Part shown: positions 7,799 through 15,988 of the stretch, one piece after another
Numbering within the stretch: position 1 is the first letter of the stretch
Layout: every line of letters starts with the position of its first letter
Origin: Paenibacillus alkalitolerans
Lineage (GTDB): Bacteria; Bacillota; Bacilli; Paenibacillales; YIM-B00363
Length of the DNA stretch: 64,000 nucleotides
Reading direction: 5' to 3'
Assembly: GCF_016482785.1 (NCBI RefSeq)
Contig: NZ_JAEMXM010000002.1
Coordinates: forward strand, 124,001 to 188,000
Translations under genes and position numbers: made by a program
The notes under the pieces: model-generated
The model's database searches: none
What the model saw: the letters and a program-made list of their open reading frames with translations, nothing else
Told to the model about the DNA's origin: nothing

Positions 7799-8347
7799 TT
7801 AAAATATGTTTCCTTGATATACTTGATCCCAAGTATACGTTGCTATTTCTTCCCATGTCTTTGTTGCTACTTGTTCCCATGTGTTGTACTTAAATTCGTA
7901 ATTGATGGCAAGATGGGCCGGTATTATTTCCCTTAATGCATTTTTGATATCATCAATACGACTCGGAATGCCAATTGTAGATACAAATTTAATGGTAATC
8001 GTATATATTGATGGAGATTCTATAACTTCAACTTCGCCATTGTTGTAGGATTCAGCAACGGTATTGATTAAATTTACCGTTACAATTCCAATTCCCCGAA
8101 GTTTGCTTTTGATCACGCTTCTTCGCTCTGCATATGTTTTTGTCGTATCCTTGGTAATACCACAAACACGTTCCCAATTCGTTAATCCCCAAGTTGCAGT
8201 ATCAATAAAAAATTGATCTAATACATCTTGTATCTCACCTTTAAGAGAATCAATCTCTATTGCTTCAGCATCCAGTATTCCATTAACAAAAGCAGAATCA
8301 TCATAGTATCGTGGCAGGTAATCCTGCATATCTGTTCTTGTCGTCAT
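7799..8347 (-). CDS. YmfQ/XkdU-like baseplate protein (DUF2313)
   Basis: 182 residues. The N-terminal part has the family pattern LPRYYDDS, a central W-G-L-T-N-W-E motif and a segment of Tyr- and Arg-rich helices (TYAERRSVIKSKLRG). The C-terminus has three copies of a T-W-E/D-Q/E-V/I unit (about residues 152-176), a short repeat that often ends such proteins. Family members cap the baseplate wedge next to the J protein. Its start overlaps the J stop by 4 bp, the standard order J, YmfQ, fibre. Confidence 0.85.
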   Translation of the reverse strand: MTTRTDMQDYLPRYYDDSAFVNGILDAEAIEIDSLKGEIQDVLDQFFIDTATWGLTNWERVCGITKDTTKTYAERRSVIKSKLRGIGIVTVNLINTVAESYNNGEVEVIESPSIYTITIKFVSTIGIPSRIDDIKNALREIIPAHLAINYEFKYNTWEQVATKTWEEIATYTWDQVYQGNIF

Positions 8348-8913
8348 GATAATGTCACCGTTCCTCTAACCGCGACAGATTCATTACCAATGGAGATATT
8401 AGATGTTCCACTATTAACTGTCAGATTTGAATAGTCAAGTATAGCATCAGCTTCTAAGATGAGGTTTGCGATTTGCGAATATCGAACAACACTATCTTTA
8501 AATGCTAATCCTTTTAAGTAAGTAGTCAATGCAGATTCAATTTGTGTCTGCGCTTCTGATAATGTTGAACCTGATTTTAGTGTCAAAGTAGCAGATACAT
8601 TTATATTAACCTCTGTAGCACCAACAACAGTTACGTCAACACATACAGGTCGTACAGATTCAATGTAATCCGCAACTTCTTGAACTTTAGAAGCGTCAGG
8701 AGACGTTTTTTCGTCATCAAGCAAAATAACTTTAACGGTTCCATTTCCATTCCAAAGTTCAATGGCTTTTGCGTCTGAAATTCCTGATACCGATTTCGCC
8801 CATTCAACATAATGATTAGCATTACCGCTTGTCGAAGGCTGTCTCACATGCTCAAGATATTTTTCTAATAATGCCGAATCCGTTTCTTCATCTACACCGC
8901 CTGAAAATACAGA
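8344..8913 (-). pseudogene. Baseplate J-like protein, 5'-truncated
   Basis: Homology begins at about 8913 with VFSGGVDEETD, the mark in the middle of Mu gpJ/XkdT proteins, and continues through LLEKYLEHVRQPSTSGNA and a normal C-terminus. Full-length homologues have about 350 residues; about 190 remain. An in-frame TAA lies at 8923-8925 and then unrelated sequence with a terminator follows. The first start available inside is GTG 8847. The gene was cut by a deletion that also removed the upstream structural genes. Confidence 0.85.
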
Positions 8914-8931
8914 GTGGTTTTTTTATTTTAA

Positions 8932-8958
8932 AAGAAAAAACATCCGAATTAACGGATG
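8932..8958 (-). terminator. Terminator after the SOS-box gene
   Basis: A 6-bp stem (CATCCG at 8941-8946, CGGATG at 8953-8958) with a 6-nt loop is followed on the minus strand by six T. It lies 22 bp beyond the stop of 8980-9513 and only about 20 bp from the cut end of the J gene. Confidence 0.75.
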
Positions 8959-8979
8959 TCTTCACCCAAAAAAACTTCT

Positions 8980-9513
8980 TTAGTGGCAATAACAAAAATC
9001 AAATACATACTCCTTATTGTCTCGGTCAAACTCCATATCTATTAAGATCTGGGCACCATCATCATGTCTTCTTACTTTTTTAATAACAACATCGTATTTC
9101 TCTTTAGGGTACCGTTTAATGAAATCCTTTGCCTTTTCTAATCCTTGTTTAATTGCTTCTTCCTCTATTAATTCACCGTAAGGAACTGTATTGTAAAACT
9201 CTTTCACTACAATAAAGGCTTCCATTTGATCTTTTGTCGCTCTTTTTTCTTCAATAGTTTCTCTTTGACCTACACTATACGAGTCACCAATTAACGGAAG
9301 TGTATATATTTTAAATGCAACATCTTGTAGTATTTCTGGCCGACCCTGCTCAAATAACGAAATATATTTCTCTTTTCCACCAAAAACTTGACTTGCATAG
9401 TTATCAAATTCTTTACCAAAACTCTTCAACGGATACTTCCCCTTAGGAGCAATAACACAAAAAACAAAACTTTTACCTTCCACATTAACAGTGTCTAGAT
9501 ATTTTTGGATCAC
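8980..9513 (-). CDS. Unknown soluble protein under a predicted SOS promoter
   Basis: 177 residues, acidic and basic residues mixed, no signal peptide or membrane segment. The GTG start is preceded by GGGAGTG at 5 bp. I find no recognisable motif. It stands alone between its own promoter, which has a LexA box in the spacer (9551-9579), and its own terminator (8932-8958), so it is a single-gene unit likely switched on by DNA damage. This suggests a role in induction, lysis timing or host takeover rather than virion structure. Confidence 0.75.
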   Translation of the reverse strand: MIQKYLDTVNVEGKSFVFCVIAPKGKYPLKSFGKEFDNYASQVFGGKEKYISLFEQGRPEILQDVAFKIYTLPLIGDSYSVGQRETIEEKRATKDQMEAFIVVKEFYNTVPYGELIEEEAIKQGLEKAKDFIKRYPKEKYDVVIKKVRRHDDGAQILIDMEFDRDNKEYVFDFCYCH

Positions 9514-9550
9514 TTAATCACTCCCATTTTTTGTTGTACCACTTGGTAAT

Positions 9551-9579
9551 ATGATACAATAAGAACGAACGTTCTTCAA
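9551..9579 (-). promoter_or_regulatory. Sigma-A promoter with LexA (SOS) box in the spacer
   Basis: Minus strand: -35 TTGAAG (9574-9579), 17-bp spacer, -10 TATCAT (9551-9556). AGAACGAACGTTCT (9562-9575) lies in the spacer and overlaps the -35. It fits the Bacillus DinR/LexA consensus CGAACRNRYGTTYG at all but the two outermost positions. The start codon of 8980-9513 is 38 bp downstream. Confidence 0.7.
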
Positions 9580-9638
9580 CTGCATAAATGAGGGTAAAAC
9601 AAGTGTACGGATTTTTAACCTTATACAGAGAACTTAAA

Positions 9639-9658
9639 GCACCCGATTACTCGGATGC
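9639..9658 (-). terminator. Hairpin after 9665-9889
   Basis: An 8-bp stem (9639-9646 with 9651-9658, one G-T pair) with a 4-nt loop starts 7 bp after the stop. The minus-strand T run is short (TTT), so termination may be partial. Confidence 0.55.
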
Positions 9659-9664
9659 CTTTAT

Positions 9665-9889
9665 TTAATTTAAATATTCAAACACATTATCTTGATGACA
9701 ATTAGGGCAAATTGTTCTAATTATACATTTGTTTTCTGACTTCTCGATAATCCTTCCTTGCACTTTATCAATTTTTTCAACCTGTAATGTTGATGAATTA
9801 ATATGCTGAGGTATAATAACCATCCACTCATACTCATGATTACATTCATTATAAGCACTGTTACATTTATGCTTACCTTCAATTCTCAA
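9665..9889 (-). CDS. Small zinc-ribbon-like protein
   Basis: 74 residues. Four Cys stand in two groups: C-x7-C-x-H near the N-terminus (KCNSAYNECNHEY) and C-P-N-C near the C-terminus, a possible zinc site. I choose the TTG start at 9889 because AGGGAGGTGGAG lies 7 bp upstream; the frame remains open to 9928 without a ribosome site. Function unknown; small zinc proteins in phages often act as transcription or nuclease modulators. Confidence 0.65.
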   Translation of the reverse strand: MRIEGKHKCNSAYNECNHEYEWMVIIPQHINSSTLQVEKIDKVQGRIIEKSENKCIIRTICPNCHQDNVFEYLN

Positions 9890-10033
9890 AATATCTCCAC
9901 CTCCCTTATTCTCATCGAAATTCGACAAGAAGAAGGGAAATCCTCTAACCCAAGAGAATTCAATTTAATAACCTAAATGAAACAAGTGCTAATCTTCGAC
10001 GTATTATTTGCTAAACGCTTAGGGAGCAATTAA

Positions 10034-10510
10034 ATGAATTGGAATATCAATTGGGATATCATTGAAAACATCGTAGCTAACAACATATTTAACACAATTG
10101 TCAGTTTAGTATTAGGTGCGTTAATCTCAATAAAAGTTATCGAAGAACGTAAACGAAAAGAAAAGCGAAAATCTCTGCTCCACGTTCTCCGATATGAATT
10201 AACCAAATATCCAAAAAAAGATATTTCACAATCACAATATTTTTGGTTCTTGCCGGGAAGAAAAGCACTGATATATAATGTCCTAACCTCTGATATACTT
10301 CATCCTAAGAAAGATAACCAATTAATTATTGAACTTTATGAGCTGCTTTCATGGATCGAAAATTATGATGCAGTTGCCCAACTTAACAATATCTCTCTGA
10401 TTGTATCTTCACAGACGATTGAACATTTAACTGCAATGTCGTATCACTACAACAAAAAAATGCAAGAACAAGGTCGAAAAGTTTTAGAAATGCTAAAAAA
10501 CTACAAATAG
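10034..10510 (+). CDS. Single-span membrane protein of unknown function
   Basis: 158 residues on the plus strand, against the main direction. A hydrophobic segment lies near residues 16-36, followed by a very basic stretch (EERKRKEKRKS) that marks the cytoplasmic side and a mostly helical cytosolic domain. ATG follows GGGAG by 7 bp. No family recognised. Its independent orientation fits an accessory gene of the prophage. Confidence 0.7.
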   Translation: MNWNINWDIIENIVANNIFNTIVSLVLGALISIKVIEERKRKEKRKSLLHVLRYELTKYPKKDISQSQYFWFLPGRKALIYNVLTSDILHPKKDNQLIIELYELLSWIENYDAVAQLNNISLIVSSQTIEHLTAMSYHYNKKMQEQGRKVLEMLKNYK

Positions 10511-10728
10511 GTGAATCTTGTGCAAAAACCAATTAAAACTGATTTTGACTTGGCTCATCATCTACGCATGGGAACTGTCTGATTAATGCTTATCAAGGAA
10601 ATGAAATAATCGGAACCGGCTACATAAAGGAGTTTAACGAAGATTTCGTCCGATTAAATCGTCAATGGTACTTTCGCTCATCATGTGTTTTTGTTGTTGC
10701 TGTTGATACTGACACTACTGTCCATTAA
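10511..10728 (+). pseudogene. Small gene with a frameshift after residue 16
   Basis: From GTG 10511 the frame reads MNLVQKPIKTDFDLAHHLR and soon stops (TGA). A coding-looking frame shifted by one base then continues HGNCLINAYQGNEIIG and ends in VAVDTDTTVH at TAA 10726. Together they would give a protein of about 71 residues directly downstream of 10034-10510. Either the gene is broken or one base is miscalled. Function unknown. Confidence 0.4.
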
Positions 10729-10825
10729 ACAAAAATTGCCCCCAAAGCAAACACATAGCATACAAATACAATCCCGCAGCACTAACCATAACTAATCGGT
10801 CAATTATTTTTATCATGGTTTTCAT
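10715..10825 (-). CDS. Possible 36-residue membrane peptide
   Basis: An open frame on the minus strand with one hydrophobic segment (LVMVSAAGLYLYAMCLLW). The ATG at 10825 has no clear ribosome site, and the 3' end overlaps the plus-strand frame 10511-10728 by 14 bp. Weak; listed because nothing else explains the stretch. Confidence 0.3.
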   Translation of the reverse strand: MKTMIKIIDRLVMVSAAGLYLYAMCLLWGQFLFNGQ

Positions 10826-10842
10826 CACTGAATATTTAAGAC

Positions 10843-11388
10843 TCAACCAACGTCACCGACTTTAACGCTCTTGTACCTGTTACCAGTACGAATTCGACTA
10901 ATCATTGTCGAAGTTGTTTTGTCTTTAAAATTCGCATGGATCTCTTTATTTTTCATGCCTTGGTCAATCATTTGTTTGATCATAATCACATCTTCAGTTG
11001 TCAACTTTCCGGCATGTCTTGGATTGTTCTCTCCGCTTTGAACAGCACTCATCTTTTCCTTATGATTAGCAGCTTCCTTGCCACGTCTTAACTTCTTTTT
11101 GGTTTTCCTAACTTTATTTTTGTTGTATAACATATCAGCAGCCCTGTAATAATCCTGCCAGTACTTCTCAACAATTGACAAATCCCGTTTTCGTGTTAAT
11201 TCTTCAACAACAATAAACTCAAAGTTTTCTTCTCCATATTTATTCCATTCGTCTTGTAAATACTTGTTTCCATATTCACCCTTACGCAAAAGTGTTAAGT
11301 AGTTGCTCCAACGCTTCTTGATGTCCTGTGCCGATCCGATAATCATTTTTCCATTTACTTTGTTCCGAATTGCATATACTCCGATCAT
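10843..11388 (-). CDS. GIY-YIG nuclease with C-terminal DNA-binding region
   Basis: 181 residues. The N-terminal GIY-YIG core reads GVYAIRNKVNGKMIIGSAQD, where Y is kept in the first half and I-I-G stands for Y-I-G, then the conserved Arg in the next helix (KKRWSNY) and Glu of the core. A basic linker (KKKLRRGK) and a C-terminal part with NNPRHAGKLT and a helix-turn-helix-like KNKEIHANF follow, as in homing endonucleases of the SegA/NUMOD type. ATG follows AAGGTGGGG. It lies between genes rather than in an intron I can see, so it is a free-standing homing endonuclease candidate. Confidence 0.85.
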   Translation of the reverse strand: MIGVYAIRNKVNGKMIIGSAQDIKKRWSNYLTLLRKGEYGNKYLQDEWNKYGEENFEFIVVEELTRKRDLSIVEKYWQDYYRAADMLYNKNKVRKTKKKLRRGKEAANHKEKMSAVQSGENNPRHAGKLTTEDVIMIKQMIDQGMKNKEIHANFKDKTTSTMISRIRTGNRYKSVKVGDVG

Positions 11389-11456
11389 ATCAACCCCACC
11401 TTTTATAATTGAGGTCGTCTCCCGTACTATTAACGTCCGCAGGACTCGGACAAACG

Positions 11457-11483
11457 CAAAAAAGGCAGATCCGAAGACCTGCC
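11457..11483 (-). terminator. Strong terminator with TTCG loop
   Basis: On the minus strand GGCAGGTC, loop TTCG, GATCTGCC and then six or more T. It closes the transcript of the sigma-like gene 11646-12911 before the GIY-YIG gene, which therefore needs its own promoter. A second, weaker hairpin (GATGACTCA paired with TGGGTCATC) lies at 11514-11542. Confidence 0.9.
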
Positions 11484-11645
11484 CAATTTGCTAATCTCTT
11501 GGAGGAAATATAAGATGACCCACCTCAAAGAGATGAGTCATCATAATAAGTTTCATATGTATGTATTCACTATCTATAATATATGTAAAAAAATACTAAG
11601 AGCAAAATCAAAATATATTGACATACTTAAAATAATTATGATATA

Positions 11646-12911
11646 TTAAATTATTTTGCATTCTCCAACTTTCCGGAACTCTTTATATTTTTCTTCTCGT
11701 TCTTCATTCTTTTTCTTATCCGTTCCCTTATTTCTCTCATAACCGGCTACGTAACGAGCCATTGAGTCAACATCTTTCCTTATCATTCTCAAATACGTTT
11801 CGAATATTTTTACGCAGCGATTTACAATACTGGCCTTCTGTGATTTGCGTAAATGCTTCTTATATTTACTATGTTCAAGAATATTGAACAGTACCTCATA
11901 AGACGAATCATGCAACTTATCCTTCAACACATTTATAATTTCCTCATCCGGAAGTTTATCCGTAATCAATCCGAACAAGGTAATATGCTCTTGGTCATAA
12001 TCGCCTTTTTTATAATTTAACTTTAACCATGATACCAACAACTCAAAATGTACATTTGAATCTTTAATCTTATCCTTAAGTGAGTCATACATAGTTAGAT
12101 ATTCGATCATTTTATGAGAAATCGGAATTTCCTTTTTCTTTATCGTGTTTTCCCAAAGTTTATGTATATCCCTAATCTTCTCAAAAACAACTTCCCTGAT
12201 CTGTATCACTCGTTCTTCGCTTATGCCTAATTCATTTCCTATGTCGGTTAATGTAATTGAATCTTCAGTATCTTTAAGGTTGTAATATTCGATGAGTTTT
12301 AGATAAACGTTCCGTTGCTGTTCAGTTAAACACTTATCAAAATCAATCGAACTAAGAAATCCTGAGAACCTATTAGAGTATCCACGCTTTCCCCACTCTT
12401 TATGAGCGTATAAATCCCTTAAATCACATGGATCTTCATCTAATTTACCTGTATAAGCATCTCTTTCACAATCTGCTACCGGAAGTATTAATGCTGCTTC
12501 AGTCGAAATAATCTGTTTTGTATCTTCATCCCGCTCGATTATTTTGCCGTATTTATTTTCTAACTCTTTTTGAATCGCATAATCAACAATTGTAAGACAC
12601 CAGTTCAAAAGCGTCTCAGCTGATCTGTCGCCAACAGGATACTTTTCACCGTTGGAAATGAAATCAAATATTGCATGATGGAAAATGCTTTCCACTTCAT
12701 CTGTTCCTAGTTTCCTTGCATATACCTTTTGAATCTGATTGTACTTCCGATCAATAACCGGATGAAGGTACTTTGTCAGTTTGACACTATCCTTACCCCC
12801 ATAACCGTTCTTAACTACATATGGCCTTTGTACCAACAAATCATTTAAAACTTCACTGTTACCTAGGCGGTATTGTTCAACCACATATTTATAATTGACT
12901 GTGTTTTGCAT
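11646..12911 (-). CDS. Sigma-70-like protein with long C-terminal extension
   Basis: 421 residues from ATG 12911 (ribosome site TTGGAGG about 11 bp upstream; the frame stays open to a TTG at 12929). Residues about 195-252 resemble sigma-70 region 4: LTEQQRNVYLKLIEYYNL, then a helix-turn-helix SITLTDIGNELGISEERV. The preceding helical part (about 5-115) may be a diverged region 2. The last 165 residues match nothing I know and end in a very basic tail. Candidate for a phage sigma factor that redirects RNA polymerase, or a diverged DNA-binding relative. It is the longest gene of the element after the recombinase and ends in a strong terminator. Confidence 0.65.
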   Translation of the reverse strand: MQNTVNYKYVVEQYRLGNSEVLNDLLVQRPYVVKNGYGGKDSVKLTKYLHPVIDRKYNQIQKVYARKLGTDEVESIFHHAIFDFISNGEKYPVGDRSAETLLNWCLTIVDYAIQKELENKYGKIIERDEDTKQIISTEAALILPVADCERDAYTGKLDEDPCDLRDLYAHKEWGKRGYSNRFSGFLSSIDFDKCLTEQQRNVYLKLIEYYNLKDTEDSITLTDIGNELGISEERVIQIREVVFEKIRDIHKLWENTIKKKEIPISHKMIEYLTMYDSLKDKIKDSNVHFELLVSWLKLNYKKGDYDQEHITLFGLITDKLPDEEIINVLKDKLHDSSYEVLFNILEHSKYKKHLRKSQKASIVNRCVKIFETYLRMIRKDVDSMARYVAGYERNKGTDKKKNEEREEKYKEFRKVGECKII

Positions 12912-13068
12912 ATATACGTATTCCTCCAATGTAATTTATAATTTTTCGTCTTTGTCATCTTTCATCCATCCTCTTCTTTAGGTTTTTGGGTGGTTCTTTC
13001 TTTGGGTAAATCATTCTTTTGATGGATTTTTTTCAAAAACTAATATGAGTTTGTATTTGATTTATTTA

Positions 13069-13983
13069 TTAAGCAGCAAAATCATCATCTTCTAACGGGA
13101 TATAAGAAATTTCCTCAAATTCTTCGGGTACCTCTTCGACAACCAAGTCATCATTATCAACATCTGCTGCGTCCTCAGTTTTCAGCAATTTTTCATATTT
13201 CAATTTCTTCTTATCCCAACGAGCAATATTTTTTTCAATTTCTTCATACAACCAGCATTCGGGATTTGTAAAAGATTGCTCAAAATCTTTCATGCTTGTA
13301 CAAGGAACATGTTCAAATTTCTTTTCATTTTTTCTTGTATTGCTTGTTCTCGCACGAGTGTATAATAAGTGATTCCTATTTAAGTCACGAATCATCTTAT
13401 TTAAGTTGTTATCGCCCATCATCAACAAGTCTGCCATCTTATTTATTTTCATTGTGGCTTTGTTTTCCGAACCACGAGATAGTTTTATCAGTAATGCAAG
13501 AAAAGCAAAGTGCCGTTCATTTAAACCAATGCTTCTCATATGCTCAAGAAGTGATGTACTGATGTTGATGTAATAATCATCATTTGTAACCGGCAATTCT
13601 TTTTTCGTTTGTTTTCCGTTTTTTTCAACTACTTCGATACGTAAATTTGGTCTATCTTTAGCAGCAATGAGCAAATGTTTATGGTCATAGGCAGGATCAT
13701 GTAATAATTGAGAAGAAATATTTGTGATATTTAAAAAATCAATGACTTTACTTTTCTTTAGTTTTAATATCAGTTCAAGAACATCTTCCTTAGAGTACCC
13801 TGTAACTTGACGCAATTCCTTCAAAGATGTACTAAAGGTGTATGCTTCATTTTGATTATGTAACCGGAACCTAAACAATGACAGATACAGAAAGAATCCT
13901 TTATACCCAAACTTTTGATACTTACCTTTTTCATCAAACCAATTAGATTTAATTTTTATATTTCCAAGTGTATAATTTAACAT
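13069..13983 (-). CDS. Winged-helix replication-initiator-like protein
   Basis: 304 residues. Two helical, wing-type segments can be seen: about 20-85 (GYKGFFLYLSLFRFRL to a TGYSKEDVLELILKLKKS helix pair) and about 150-215 (LNERHFAFLALLIKLSRG then MADLLMMGDNNLNKMIRDL). A C-terminal tail of about 35 residues is strongly acidic. The order resembles Firmicute plasmid or phage replication initiators and DnaD-like replisome organisers, but I cannot assign a family. An AT-rich, repeat-bearing gap lies directly upstream (13984-14431), fitting an origin-binding role. The ribosome site AAAGGAG is unusually far (17 bp) from the ATG. Confidence 0.5.
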   Translation of the reverse strand: MLNYTLGNIKIKSNWFDEKGKYQKFGYKGFFLYLSLFRFRLHNQNEAYTFSTSLKELRQVTGYSKEDVLELILKLKKSKVIDFLNITNISSQLLHDPAYDHKHLLIAAKDRPNLRIEVVEKNGKQTKKELPVTNDDYYINISTSLLEHMRSIGLNERHFAFLALLIKLSRGSENKATMKINKMADLLMMGDNNLNKMIRDLNRNHLLYTRARTSNTRKNEKKFEHVPCTSMKDFEQSFTNPECWLYEEIEKNIARWDKKKLKYEKLLKTEDAADVDNDDLVVEEVPEEFEEISYIPLEDDDFAA

Positions 13984-14431
13984 TTATTTTTTGTTCTCTT
14001 CTCCTTTCAGTACAAGAAATCTTTACTGGAAGAAAGCGAAAAGGCGGTCTATCTTTTCGATTTCTTGGGTTATTAAATTCTTAAGTTCATTCAAGATTAT
14101 TAAATAGATTTGATTATATCGCCAAAAACTAATTAATTTATAGAATTAATGTCTATCCACGAAAAGCAGTGAGTAAAAATTTATCGAAAGCTAATTTTCT
14201 ATACATATATCGCCAAATCGAAATTTTTTTATTGATTATTAATGATTTAATCTAGGGTAAGAGCAAATTATTTACAAAACTTATTATTGAAATGTAGGGA
14301 CTTCTGCATTTTTTATCGGGCATCCGTGAAACACTAAGAGCCATAAGGGATTCACTCATTCCCTATTTCGATTTTTTTATTGATTTAGGATGGAGAGCAG
14401 CTTAGGCCACTCTCCTTCTCGGATCAATATC
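13984..14431. other. AT-rich non-coding stretch with short repeats, possible origin
   Basis: 448 bp with no convincing gene. It contains TATATCGCCAAA twice (about 14116-14127 and 14204-14215), and the sequence TCGAAATTTTTTTATTGATT near 14217 is nearly repeated as TCGATTTTTTTATTGATT near 14366. A hairpin with a GGAGAG/CTCTCC stem lies at the right end. Short direct repeats in AT-rich DNA upstream of a possible initiator gene are typical of replication origins, but regulatory use is equally possible. Confidence 0.35.
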
Positions 14432-14767
14432 CTATTTAACAAATTTAATACTCTCTCCAAGTACTCCGCTTTTATCAATAAATTCACATAAATCAGGATA
14501 TTTATCTAAAGCAATGTAGTAAGCCTGTTCATCGTTTTCTGCTTCTGGGATATGAATTCTATTTAACCATGAATGGTCAATGTCTAAATATGAATCCAAA
14601 GAATATTTATTAATGATTACTTCCAAATCACTGTAAAACTTTTGTTTTTTATTCCAGATCATTGCTTGTTTTTCTTTGGCATTATTCTTACTCTGCTCTT
14701 GTTTAGCAATAATGTGCATTTGTTGTGGTGTAAATCTTCCATGATAACCAGACCTGTTATAAACCAT
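14432..14767 (-). CDS. Prophage protein of unknown function
   Basis: 111 residues, charged and helical, starting MVYNRSGYHGRFTPQQM. ATG follows TGGAGGATATATAAC, a good ribosome site. No family recognised and no membrane segment. Its 5' region (14768-15030) is AT-rich and contains a motif shared with the left end (14887-14912). Confidence 0.65.
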   Translation of the reverse strand: MVYNRSGYHGRFTPQQMHIIAKQEQSKNNAKEKQAMIWNKKQKFYSDLEVIINKYSLDSYLDIDHSWLNRIHIPEAENDEQAYYIALDKYPDLCEFIDKSGVLGESIKFVK

Positions 14768-15085
14768 GTTATATATCCTCCATTTTCTAATCCTAAAATA
14801 AAATAATTTTTTTAAAACAACACTTGCGTTCGTTCACTAACTCGCATATAATATTCCGTAGATAAAAGTATAGATTTAATATATAATAAGCATCAACTCC
14901 TAAAAATTGGAAAAAGTAAGTATGCCGTATAATAAGCACACCTACTTTTATAGTACCACAAACCAGTACGATTGTATATGGTTTATTTGCGTTTTTGTTA
15001 CAAACATTTTTGTTTCCTACAATTAGCGTTCCGTCAACATGAAGGAGAGCAGCTAGGCCACTCTCCCCTTAATGACGTGCAGGTA

Positions 15086-15301
15086 TCATTGGTTATGGTC
15101 TACGTTGGGGTATTGTTCACCATCTTCTGAGCCGCATAGTTTATCAGCAATTCGTGTCAATTGATATTCGATATTTTGTAGCGTCTCCACTCTAATATTG
15201 ATCTTCCAGTACCACAACCAAAACCAGCGAATGAGTAAAAAGATTGCAATAATGATGACCGTAGACATCAAAAAACTAACTAATACATTATCATTATTCA
15301 A
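15086..15301 (-). CDS. Small single-span membrane protein
   Basis: 71 residues with a strong hydrophobic helix (about 8-32, ending WFWLWYW) and a soluble acidic tail. TTG start with AGGGGG 9 bp upstream. A hairpin (GGAGAG/CTCTCC) lies just past its stop at 15040-15067, nearly the same as one at 14391-14420. Function unknown. Confidence 0.6.
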   Translation of the reverse strand: MNNDNVLVSFLMSTVIIIAIFLLIRWFWLWYWKINIRVETLQNIEYQLTRIADKLCGSEDGEQYPNVDHNQ

Positions 15302-15424
15302 AGTGTTAACCCCCTAATTGACCTTCGCTGATCTTCAATCTATTAAAAATTGTTAATCATGTCAATATTTATTTTATGTAAAGGGAGGATTGACAAATAA
15401 CCCTCCCCTTGTGCTAAACTTAAT

Positions 15425-15709
15425 TTACTTTGTTATTGTCGTTGATACTTCGTCAACGGCTTTTTCTTTTTTATCGGTCAATTCGATAAACACAATTCCT
15501 TCGATCCCTTTCTTAAACTGTATATACCGATTAAAACTCGCATAATCCTTAAAACTACGCATTCCTAGATAATCACCAGACCAGATATTCAACGACTTAG
15601 TAAGCGGCTTTAATTCCAAGAATTTGGCCTTGACTACCTTTTCCGAACCGTAAAAATATACATGTTTTTTCTTCTTCGTGTCCCGGAACTGGATTGCTGC
15701 ATATTTCAT
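15425..15709 (-). CDS. Prophage protein of unknown function
   Basis: 94 residues from ATG 15709, which follows AAGGAGAG; an open frame upstream to 15751 lacks a ribosome site. The sequence has a basic N-terminal part (RDTKKKKHVYFYG) and reads like a small alpha/beta domain. No known family. Confidence 0.65.
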   Translation of the reverse strand: MKYAAIQFRDTKKKKHVYFYGSEKVVKAKFLELKPLTKSLNIWSGDYLGMRSFKDYASFNRYIQFKKGIEGIVFIELTDKKEKAVDEVSTTITK

Positions 15710-15765
15710 GATTGGCACTCTCCTTAGAATGGTGATTAATGATGATGCCATTGCGAATCCACTGC

Positions 15766-15988
15766 TTAATACAGATTCATGTCGTTTTCCGTAATTTTAA
15801 TTTCATTCTGCCAATCCACGTCTCCAATTTTTAAAGCAATTTTTGAAGTATAGTGTAGGTAAGCTGCTTGGAAACACAATGAAATATTGGCTTTCAGGCA
15901 ATGGTACAGTTCCAACTCCTCATCTTGAGACAATCCTTTTGTTTGACGTTAACTCAGCCAAGCGTTGGTGTACTGGATGGATCTTCAT
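15766..15988 (-). pseudogene. Small conserved-looking phage gene broken by a one-base frameshift
   Basis: The frame opens MKIHPVHQRLAELTSN at 15988. After AACAAAA it must lose one base to continue GLSQDEELELYHCLKAN and so on to DVDWQNEIKITENDMNLY, ending at TAA 15766. The extra base lies in a run of four A. The pattern H-P-x-H-Q-R-L-A-E-L then E-L-x-C-L-K-A-N and W-Q-x-E-I is, from memory, that of a short protein family common in Paenibacillus and Bacillus phages (DUF7667-like). Repaired length is 73 residues. Slippage or a sequencing error could also explain it. Confidence 0.6.

Noticed and set aside
11515-11649. 44-residue plus-strand peptide after a good GGAGG site
   Set aside because: It lies over a hairpin at the end of the convergent sigma-like gene and the later part is plain AT-rich sequence; possible but not supported enough to list as a gene.
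14820-14850. LexA box at GCGTTCGTTCACT
   Set aside because: Lacks the GAAC half at the right spacing.
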